NCBI GenBank assembly: GCA_021029095.1
Contig: JAJOHG010000211.1
Location: 1 to 44,853 of the forward strand
Direction of reading: 5' to 3'
From: Phellopilus nigrolimitatus
Taxonomy: Eukaryota; Basidiomycota; Agaricomycetes; Hymenochaetales; Hymenochaetaceae
DNA length: 44,853 nucleotides
The notes beneath the pieces were generated by a model. It was not told the DNA's origin and ran no database searches. It was given only the letters and a program-made list of their open reading frames with translations. This document shows positions 35,639 through 44,853 of this stretch, piece after piece. A program made the position numbers and the translations under genes. Each line of letters opens with the position of its first letter. The first letter of the stretch is position 1.

Positions 35639-38006
35639 CTAGGCTGCAAACGCCGCTATCGTTCCCCATACCGCCATGATGGTCGCAACCGCCAGAAGTG
35701 CTGCGTCCCCCCACCCACACTTCTCCGCCAACACGATTTTTGCAGAGACTGGCCCAATCACACAAAGCATGAACGCAGAGAACGACCCAAGAAACGCCAT
35801 CATCGAGCTGAACTCTGGGACGAGGATTGAAACAGCAACGGACAGACAAGCGAAAACTGTGCGTTCCACGAAAATGAGGATATCTTTGACGAGGCGAGGT
35901 CGTTTAGTCTGGCTCGTTGTCAGCGTTCCAGCAGGATCTTCATGAGCATGTAGCTGCGGAAAAGAATTTGCTTCCAGTCCAAAGATAATTTCCAACGTGA
36001 TGTTGACCTTTGCAATTATTAGCACCACAGAAAAAATAATGTCCACATCTTTTACTCACTGGTCGAGTTGCAAGAGCAAACTTCGTCCTAGACGTAGTAT
36101 GCATTAGAAAGTCATTCATTCATTCGTAATCGTGACCTAAAACTCACAGTGGCATAACCACCAAACTCCATACAGCAAGCTTGTTCAAAAACTCGTTGTA
36201 GCCCGGTGTATCTAGTAGATCCCTACTAACCTATATCATGACATGAGTGTTATAATACCCATATGAGACATAAACTTACCTCGTCGCTGACAGAGTTCCC
36301 GAACATTAGATATCCACATCCTCCGATGAAAGCGTAAATCACTGTTGCTGCGATCTGATGTCACAAAACTATGGTGAGTTAAATAAAAGCTTATAAGCGT
36401 AATAGTAGCCCACAAAAGCCCAGTCAATCATTTTATCGAATTGTGCGGGGTCGGCCATATCTCGAGCTAAGGATGGCAAGACAGCGTGCCCAGAGAACTA
36501 ATCAAATTAGAACATGGAACGATTTACGTCGAGCAAAAAGAACACATACGCCGGCCATAAAGAGTCCAAACGCTATCCCCAGCTCGCCAAAGCCCGCGAT
36601 GCCCATGCTAGTCTCGGCTGGGCTCCAGAGGCTTCCCGGGGCGTTTGACTTGGACAAGCCATCAATAAATAAAACTGAAATAATAAGCAACGTGGATAGG
36701 ATCCCCAGAATGGAGGTATACGAAAGTACGGAAAGGGGACAGAATACAGAAGGTATAAGACTACACAATAGAAAGGAATGTCAGCTGATAGCAATATACA
36801 TGGCGAACGGACATACATCACAAGGCCAATGATTTTGTATGTTTCCGTCGAATAGGTAGGTAATATGGAGTGTAAGGAGTCGCCGTACAGAGTGACCAAT
36901 ACAACACTACACAAAATGTAAGTTAACTTTAATAAATCAACAGCAAGGCGACATACCTGACAGCGAATAACTCCATGCAAAAGAGGAAGGAAGTGATGAA
37001 CCGAGAGTGCTGCCCAAAGGCTTTATTACCTATATCCGCATAGGTGCGTATTTGAGGATCATCAACCATGATGTGTGCAAGGATTTTGGCACTAAATATG
37101 TTGTTTATTCAGAAGTTATATGGGACAAAGGGAATGTATAACATACGTATAACATGTGATCAATCCGTAGAAGATGATGAGGATTGTGCCTCCTATCCAG
37201 CCTGCATATGCAAACGCTAGGGGTTCTGACAGCATCCCGAATCCGAGCAAAATTGCTATTGAATTGAAAAGCTGCTCCAACACATTAAATCTGCTCATAG
37301 ACGCATCGCCAACGGACAAACTCACCGTTTGACCAAACGTGCTCTTCCCTGACACGAGCTGCTTCTCGCTACGAGTGGACGCTGCCGACACCTTTCTCTT
37401 CAGACGAGCCTTCGGATCATGCGAGCTGAGCGAGAAGTGTCGTATAGAGCTGGAACTTTGCGCTTGTCCATCAAGCTCAAGCGCAGCATTTTGGCGAGAG
37501 TGGGGGAGCTGCAGAGAAACGGCTGACTTGGATGGTGCTTTGCGAAGAAGAGGTGTCTGCTCTGATGAGGTCGGACCCGTTGGACCCGACCAAGCTTGGG
37601 TAGGTGACCTTCCGATAACTGTCGGTCGTCCAATTCCCCACTGCCTACGAGGAGGAGCGAGTTGCTCCGAGGACTGAATTGCAGGGGTCTCTAGATCTTC
37701 GTCCCATTCCAGGTTGCTCAAGATCGGTGCTTCATCCTGGTCCTGCTGCCGAGGTGTCGTTAATTCCTCGTCTTCGGAGAACCGAAGCGCGTCTTCGTCG
37801 CTGTACTGCGCCTCCTCGTCGACGTTCTCCACACTCTCGTCTGTACCGACAGAAGACGCGACATTCTGCCCGGTGATAATGTATTGCGAACGCCGATACG
37901 AGGCAAGCACCTCGGTGACGCCGAGCGTGCTCGACCAGGACGAGGGCGCGAAACTTGAGCTGATAGGCGCGGCAGTCGGGTCGTGCGAGCCGGAGTTCAT
38001 GGGCAT
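35639..38006 (-). CDS. Vacuolar amino-acid transporter, Avt1-like (AAAP family)
   Basis: Amino acid/auxin permease family protein with about 11 membrane helices, probably moving neutral amino acids across the vacuolar membrane. The first in-frame ATG is at 38006 (MPMNSGSHDPTAAPISSSF); the frame is open farther upstream but has no ATG. A ~230-residue cytosolic, acidic and Ser-rich N-terminus precedes 'SRFNVLEQLFNSIAILLGFG' and MLSEPLAFAYAGWIGG, the family hallmark. Later come 'YADIGNKAFGQHSRFITSFL', 'ELFAVSVVLVTLYGDSL', 'PSVFCPLSVLSYTSILGIL', 'FSGHAVLPSLARDMADPAQF', 'WSLVVMPLTKFALATRPVN' and a last helix 'AALLAVATIMAVWGTIAAFA'. About nine introns join in phase. It converges with eIF3k. Substrate is inferred from the family only. 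Confidence 0.86.
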
Positions 38007-38490
38007 GCTTATCGTAACACTTGCCGTAACACGGCGCGATGACAAGAAAAGGGAAGGGCAGATGGACTTGGTCGGAGTAAGTGCTGGGTTATCTTAAGAG
38101 TGTCCAGCGAGGTTTAACGAGCTCCATGAAATCGCGGAGCTCGGGCCTCGACGTTTCTTGCGAAGCGTTCCAGCACTTTCTTCCATAACATGTGCCTTTG
38201 TCGTCCTGGTCCTTTGCTACTCATTAAATGTAGTTGCTGTGTAGCTTCGTCGAATCAGCAAGTCTTTGGGAAAGAAACAACTTCTCTACCGCGGTCATCG
38301 AGACCGGGCGGGTCATGATGATCATGAGGTCAATAGAACGCGATTATACGTAGATACACTTTATGGAACAACATGCGACAGAAAAGACATTAGAATGAAG
38401 AAAATACAAATTTCAACTGTCCTAATGCTAAGCTTGTAAGAAGGGGAACGAAAGCAAAAGCCAAAAAGACTGGAATGGAAGAAACAAGTG
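38007..38490. other. Intergenic, transporter upstream region and Itc1 3' side
   Basis: 484 bp between two minus-strand genes. It should hold the transporter promoter and the Itc1 3' UTR. I see no gene or repeat. Confidence 0.5.
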
Positions 38491-41400
38491 TTAATTTACA
38501 GCTTTACGGTTCGTCCATAGCATGTAAGGCTCGCGCGAAATGTCAGAATTGGCATTCTTCCCCCGTTGGCTGCGTCTTGCCTCAGGAAGTTTTGCGTTCA
38601 AAGCAATATCCTGCAGGAAACGGTCTTCAATCATATGCTAAACCTTAAAAAAAATGGGTACTTACGGCTGTGCGCTTGCGAATCCCTGGCGCTAGGAGGT
38701 CCCACCATTTGGTCAGCGCGTTCTTCAATGCGAACTCGCGAACTCCTTTAGGATTTAGCCAAGCAATAAATTCCTCCAGCTAGCGTATGCCATAATCAGC
38801 AACGAAGGCAGAGCATTAATGAAAAGAAACATACTTCTTCAACTTCAGTGAATACTGCCCACTCGCCCATACCCAGCATCCCATCGTCACCTTCCTCCTC
38901 CCTCCGCCTCGTGACGATGTCTACTTCGTCGCCTTTTTTTCTATCCAAGATCTCCTGATCAAACTCGCTGGGTCCCTGGATGAATATGCGTCCAGCGCCA
39001 TACTGCACTGCACCTCCACTACCCATAAGTGAAGACGTCCCGCATCCGTCAAACCACCAGATTCGATTGTAAAACCTGTCTTTCCCAATAGGCTTCAGCC
39101 TGATGACACCTAATGTCTTCCTGAAATCCCGCTCGATGCTCTCCAGGCGCCGCTCTAGTTTATTAACCTCTTCATCCAATCGGCGATGCTCTGCAAGCGC
39201 CTGCTTTTGCGATGCCAATTTTTGGCGAGCAAGTTCACGTTGTCTAGCCGCGGCCTGTCCTTGTTGAGCCTTCAGGCGCAAAGTCAATTGACGTTGAGAT
39301 GAATTCCCCCGACGGCCAGAAGAACCCGCCTCGGAGGCATCCTCCGAAGGTGCAACACCCTCCGAGTCAACGTCGCTGGTCTCGTTAGGGGCTGGAGTAT
39401 CTTGGGATTCGTCTCCTTTGTTTTCGCCCACGAGAGCCGTCATTTCTTCCAAACTGTTAAAGTCAGTAAACCTGCTTTCCACAAATGAGAAATTAGACTC
39501 ACAATTGCTTTTTCTGTCTATTGACCTCTATCTTCTCTTTGCGCAGAGCTGTCAACTGCTCCTCGCAATGTTCCAAGTGGGCATGAACCGCTTTACTAGA
39601 CACTGCCAGGTTGCACATGAATTGCAAAATGGCTATTCGATCTTTCAGAGGCAAAGCGTAGTAGCGTTCAGAAGGATACGAAATCACAGGTGCAGACCAA
39701 GGTGTCGGAGAAGACAATGGCGAAGAGCCAGGTGAGATTGGTTCGACGGGCGTGCTTGATACCTCGGACCACTCGAAGAGAAGTTTGCTAAGAATTGGCC
39801 GCAACCTTGGGAAGGATGATACGGTTGCGTGCTACAAACGAAGTAAAGAATTACGGATCAATGTGACCCGTTCAACCAAGCAGTAAAGAGAAAAACGTAC
39901 ATCTTTGAGACAACCGACGACAGCATCCTGCCATCCTAATCGACCATCTGCGTGCTTGAGCGGTACCCTCTCCCAGTTGTTGCCGACATCCGCCAAAGCC
40001 TCTGTAAGCATATCGATTGATGGCTCGTCCCCAGAATCTACATCCATTTCATTCTTCTGTAATTCAAGCAATGACAGCACAGCCGCGTGGCGAGTAAATG
40101 GTACCGTGCGCAGATTGTAAATCAGGACACTGTGAACCTCGGAAAGAAGACTGCAAGGAGTGTCGGAATGTGTGTGCCGCAGGGCATGCTCGAAATCGTC
40201 GAGAGTAAAAAAAGACAGATGAAGGGGCTGGCTGAACTCGACATATCATTACACCGATCTTAAATGCAAAAAAATAAAGACATACCCAAAGCAGATCAAA
40301 AAATTCCAAGCCGCCAGAAAGCTTTCAAATACGCCTTCCGTCTCATTGAAGGGAAGTTTCTCGGGACTTCTGCTTGGTACAGGTCTTAATAGCTTCATCC
40401 CCGCCCTTTTGTCGCGATCATTGAGTCGGACGTCTAGGTCCTCTGTCGGATAACGAACAGCTTTCTTCTTTTGCTTCGCCTTTTCCGCCGCCAAACGCTC
40501 TGCCTCTGCTCTAGCGGCCTGCTCAGCAGCCTGCTTCTCCGCTCTAGACCTTGCGATTGCGGCGGCCTTCTCCTCAGCTTCACGCTGGCGAGCAGCCAGT
40601 TCAACTGCTTTCGCGGCAGCTGTCGGAACAGTTAAAATGTAATCTTACAGTAAGTTAGCACAGCGTACCTTTAGCCTCCCGTTCCTTCTCCTTAATCATC
40701 TTCTTGGTTAACCTGCCTTCTCGCTCTGCTTGTGCTTCCTTCTCTTCCCAAACCTTCTTCCGTTTGTCAATTTCCCCTTTCCGAACCTTCTCTACTCCAG
40801 CTCTAATTTCCTCTGGCATGTCCGTCGGAACACCGAATCTTTGGGCAATAGCAGGCTTTACAGTCCACGGGGAAGCGAGCGAAGAGTCCCGATCTACGCA
40901 TTCGCGCAGAAAACGGCGTAATAAAGATTTGGAAAATACGAGTCGATCACGACTGGTCAAACTCGTTAGAAGAATATTCACTTTAAAAAATAAGAACAGA
41001 GACGCACGACATAGCATTGCATTGCACCTCCATTAAGCTTCCCGCCCACTTGGCTCGTGACTCGACGTCTATCTGGCCGTTCAAGCCTTCTTTTCCCCTC
41101 TCCTTCATCCTGCCACTTTCTCGCCTACCGACGCTAGGTGCAAGTGGCTGCTGCTCGTTCTGCGGCCTTTCCTCTTCCAGAATCTGCACTTTGTAGAAGT
41201 ATTTTGTAGGATCATCACGAGCAAGGCTCTCTTCAAGAGATAGATTCATGTCTCCGCCAACCACGTGTATGGGAGTGACAATGACAATTTCAGAGTCGGG
41301 AGCGGATGAGAGCGAAAGCAACGACAAGTCCGAAGAGTTAGAGTTGGAACGCTTGCGCTTCAGCGAAGGGGATGAAGCAGGCGGTGGCTTCGGAGGGTAT

Positions 41401-42024
41401 ATTTGCATAACGCGAGCGGCAAACTTGTCACCTTGTACATCAATAAAGACCTCTGCGAAACGTGAAAATAAGTCAAATGTTCGGGAAAATAGGTTCGTTT
41501 TCATTATGGGTACATACTTTCGCCTTCGAAGTATCTGTCCTTGAACCGATCGTGCACCGCTTCGACGAGATGGTCCAGTCTGCCCATAACCTCTGTGGTT
41601 GACAGAATACGGGTCAGACGCAAGAGGTATGATCAAGAAGTCGGCACACTCACGCCACTGGACGGACCTGAGGACCGCGGCTTTCAACGGTTCTGGAAAG
41701 CGGGAATGAAGAGTCCGTGCTTCCTGTTGTTCGCTATCCAAAGCCTGAAAATAATCCAAGCCGCTCTTGCCCGTGACTTCGCACTGGAATTGCTTGAGCT
41801 TGTAGAAGCTCATGCGAGCTGCATAAGCTCTGGCAGAGATAACGCGCGTCAGACACGTCGAATTGCATGTTGAGATGGCGACAAGGCACATACTCGTAAG
41901 TGTCAAAGATTTCGCCAGTCTGTGCGAGCAAGTAGACCTCTTTGTTCGCGTCATGTTCTGCAGCGTCGAGCAGCTCTGGAGAGGGTTCGGTAAGGAGGAC
42001 ATGTTTCCTTCTGCAGCTGGGCAT
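38491..42024 (-). CDS. ITC1: ISWI-complex subunit Itc1/Acf1-like (WAC-DDT-WHIM protein)
   Basis: Nuclear accessory subunit of an ISWI chromatin remodeller that spaces nucleosomes. The start MPSCRRKHVLLTEPSPELLD opens the WAC domain: VYLLAQTGEIFDTYE, 'FYKLKQFQCEVTGKSGLDYF', 'LDHLVEAVHDRFKDRYFEGE' and VFIDVQGDKFAARV. After a linker (SLKRKRSNSNSSDLS) come 'SRDRLVFSKSLLRRFLREC' and a long Lys/Glu/Ala coiled coil. The DDT domain is 'VFESFLAAWNFLICFGQPLH' to FFTLDDFEHAL. WHIM motifs follow: 'YYALPLKDRIAILQFMCNLA' and GKDRFYNRIWWFDGCG. The end is DISREPYMLWTNRKAVN. All exons join in phase, including a tract of seven T in the DDT domain. Length is about 980 residues. No PHD finger or bromodomain is present, as in yeast Itc1 and unlike animal Acf1. 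Confidence 0.9.
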
Positions 42025-42452
42025 GGGGAAGAGGGAAAGAGCAGTGGAGGAAGAGAGGGTGATGGTGACAGGAGATGGGAGGGGTATGTGGCGAATATAT
42101 TCAGGTGAGATGCGAAGCCGCATTTTGGAGAGTTGGGCCTGTCTGTTTCCGGCAACGTTGGCCTGCTCGGGGCTGTTGTTGCGGCTCGGTTCTTATGTAA
42201 TGTGCGGCGAAAACGCTAGCCTTCCGGCTGTTGCTTATTATAGAGTATTTATAAGCCGAAAGAGCCGGATGAGCCCCATATAGGGTTATATACCCTGAAG
42301 AGGCAGTCCGTTCCCATTGCGTATGCATGGTACATGGTATCTGCAACGCGTGCCTACAAGCGAACTTGAAGTTGAGTCTCCATTTCTTTTTTTCTTTTCC
42401 CTCCTTTCCTTTGCGCCCCTCCATCACGCTCGCCGTCTGGCGCTGTCCGTCG
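42025..42452. promoter_or_regulatory. Divergent promoter, Itc1 / unknown large protein
   Basis: About 430 bp between divergent starts. It contains two AT-rich TATA-like patches (tattatagagtatttataag near 42235-42255 and gttatatacc near 42285) and a pyrimidine-rich leader (42380-42420) before the plus-strand start. Confidence 0.45.
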
Positions 42453-44853
42453 ATGCTCCAGGCGAACCCCTCCGTCCTCACAGTCTCACCCCCTGAGTCT
42501 GGTTTTGCCCCGAGGCGCGAGTTTGTCCGCGAGAACCATGTCTCCTCCACGTTCGCGCTGCTCGCAATAGCTGGTGCTGGCCTCGTCCGTCTCTCCTCCT
42601 TCTCGCCTCAGCTAGTAGCCTCCCTCAGACACAACTTCGAGACGCATCAGACGCTCAGTGATATTCGTGAAGAGAAGAATCTCGACCTCGTCGAATTTAA
42701 TCTCGACGGGAAACCATGGACACAAGCCAAGAGTGCCCGGTCCGAGAAGCTATTCGTCGAAATACTCGCCGAGATCTTCCAGAATGGCTACAGATTCGTC
42801 TCCACGATAGATTATGGCAGGGAACACGACGACCGTGTTTCTATCGCGTTCTCGAAATCCGTCTCTCTCCCATCTTTCGAAATAGCGCGCGTCCCATTCG
42901 CCTTGTCTTTTCCTTCTTCTACGGTCTTACGCGTCATAAATCCCCCTCTAAACTCGAGTCCGGCTATTTTGCAAGCAGCACGTTCAGCTTGGCCGCGGGG
43001 CGTGATTTCTGAGAGAAAGGTATCAGACAAGTGTTTTGAGTTCCGACTTAAAGGATACAAGTGTAAGTTGTACTCGAACTCTTCTTGACATCGTCAGGCT
43101 CATACTCGCAATCTCCTTATCAAGGGTTTCAGGAAGACACATTCTCGTCTGATTCCCTTCAGCTCATTCTTTCTTTGCTCAATGCCATGGACCGTCACGC
43201 GTTTAGTCTTCTTACATCGATATCTTTAAGCGGGAATCATTCGCGAGCAAAGGACTTGTGGATATTTTCTGGTCTTCCCCAGGAGTCCTCTTCAGATACT
43301 GGCTCAAATGGCGAACTTTCACGCAGTTTATCGCCAACTGGAAGTAAGAACGCACTCTTTTCTGTTCCGACGTCCTCTTCGTTAGGTGCGAACAATCCAG
43401 CAGACACACTCCATGCCAGAAGCGGATCATTGCAAGGGCCTTCGCCGGTGTCCTCGTCTTTGGCGACACACGCGCGTTCTGCTACATACCCGAATGCTTC
43501 GCCTCTTGCCAGGTCGAATTCTGCTGTGCTACGCAAAAAAGGCACGCCGGGGCCTGTCGGTGCATTGCCTTCGGCTCAGTATACGTATAGTCGTACATCG
43601 GAGGAGGAATTTCCGATGTGGCGCAATAATCTGTCTGCCATTGACAGCGTGGACATGACAGGAGTAGGCAGTCCAAACCAACGTAATTTTATCACAGCCA
43701 GAATTAATAATGGTGTTCGATCGCCCTCTCCTCGAAGTCTTCCCCGCACCTCGATGGAGAAGACTAGCCTTGTACACAATGAACCAAATACTGATAACCA
43801 TTTACCATACGAGACTGGCGGCAGGGTCAAGAGTGGCGATCTCTTCTACGAAACTGGACATTATCTCGAGCAATCCGCTGCCCGGACTTCATCTCCAGAA
43901 GAAGGGATAGTGAATGAGCGCCGACCGCCAATCTACTCTGCCGATACTCCCTCTGGTGATTACAATTCGGATTCTCATGATTCGTCGCGCCAGCTCACTC
44001 CGCGTGACACTGCCGAGCCCCCAGACGATGTTCCGCAAAGCGTGTACGACCGCATACAATCGCAAGCGCAGTCAGACTCCCTAACTCCTATTCTCAGTCC
44101 AAATGCGTTTAGGGACTCTGCGTTTTCGAGCGCGACGAATCGTTCATATGAAATACCCATAGCGTGGACAGGTGCATCCGACAGTGAGAAAGGGAGGCAT
44201 CCTGGACGGCCTATGGAGCACGACGCTTCTCCAGAGACGGACGAAGAATATGCTAGAGAGTGGGAGAACGGCTCAGAAAAGGCACCGCGCTCGAACCAGC
44301 GTCTTTCAGCGTCGAACAAGTTTCCTGGTGCTTGGCAGCCGACGCCGATCGCCGAGACGCCAGAGGAGCACGGCGAACTCTCACCGACGTCGACGGTGGG
44401 GATGCGCGAAGTTGCGCGGGAGCGGACGCCTGAACGGAAAGAGGTCGATGCGGAGCGTGTCGCGTCGCCAGAGTTGTCCAATACTCCGGGCGCGACGCGC
44501 AAAAGTGAAGTTGCCCTGTATGGCATGGTATCCGGCCAAACCGCAAACGGAAATGCATCGTCTGAGCAAGAGAAGCGCAGTTCTGACAGGGCGCCCTTTC
44601 CTCCGTCAAATTCGGGTGGGTGGGTGCTTGTGAATGTCGCGGATAACGTATCAGAGCAGGGTACGAGTTCTAAGGACGAAACCACGAAATCTGATTCAAG
44701 CCGTAAAGCCAGCTCGGACAGGCGTGGAAAGAGTTCGTCGCCGTCGAAGGCGTCGATGTCACCTATCACGAAAGCTATTGCAGCTGAAGACGCCGCAGCC
44801 CTTGCATCAAATCAGTCACAATCGACTTCGGCACTTAAACGTTTCTTTTCCGA
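42453..44853 (+). CDS. Large conserved fungal protein of unknown function, 3' end beyond window
   Basis: No function recognised. The start MLQANPSVLTVSPPESGFAP fits best (an in-frame ATG at 42327 would add 42 residues). The N-terminal ~210 residues look globular: 'REFVRENHVSSTFALLAIAG', 'EKNLDLVEFNLDGKPWTQAK', 'EKLFVEILAEIFQNGYRFVS', 'TIDYGREHDDRVSIAFSK' and 'AWPRGVISERKVSDKCFEFR'. An intron at 43063-43124 joins LKGYK to WFQEDTFSSDSLQLIL, then LLTSISLSGNHSRAKDLWIF. From about 43280 the protein is a long, disordered Ser/Pro/Glu region open to the last base. The second exon has no stop codon within the window. A matching pattern in other Agaricomycetes is my recollection, not a search result. 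Confidence 0.75.

Overview
The window is nuclear DNA of a filamentous basidiomycete, most likely an Agaricomycete. Nearly every gene is broken by short GT-AG introns of about 50-60 nt, genes are packed on both strands, and the content is typically fungal: TRAPPII Trs65, the ISWI-partner Itc1, Elongator Elp6, a secreted GtaA-type glutaminase and a TPO1-clade MFS transporter. There is no operon structure. Many neighbours are divergent pairs sharing promoters of roughly 125-430 bp, or convergent pairs.

Layout. 1-9.1 kb: 5' part of a gamma-glutamyltransferase (-), an MFS drug/polyamine antiporter (-), a WRAP73-type WD40 protein (+) and two tandem epoxide-hydrolase-like genes (-). 9.1-10.5 kb: a gene-poor island with a 392-bp TA-flanked inverted-repeat element (MITE), an 18-G tract and several palindromes. 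10.5-22.1 kb: NADH-cytochrome b5 reductase (+), a large coiled-coil and proline-rich repeat protein (-), a GST-like protein (+), Trs65 (-) and Elp6 (+). 22.4-24.9 kb: a small conserved protein (-) and a secreted CAP/PR-1 protein (+), both with apparent frameshifts. 25.4-31 kb: the glutaminase (+), a 1.2-kb stretch with no recognised gene, and a C2H2 zinc-finger protein (+). 31.4-42.0 kb: a four-unit polyubiquitin gene (-), WDR5/Swd3 (-), eIF3k (+), an Avt1-type vacuolar amino-acid transporter (-) and Itc1/Acf1 (-). 42.5 kb to the end: a large unknown protein (+) that runs off the window.

The genes are mostly core housekeeping functions (chromatin, translation, ubiquitin, trafficking, wobble-uridine modification) mixed with secreted and detoxifying enzymes. 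I see no biosynthetic cluster and no clear new multi-gene system. The least explained signals are the inverted-repeat element and its palindrome-rich surroundings, the group of apparent indels at 22.6-24.1 kb, the GC-AG intron, the glutaminase micro-exons, and two large fungal proteins without a known function. Exon joins were worked out by eye from splice sites and reading phase. Gene spans run from start codon to stop codon and include introns.
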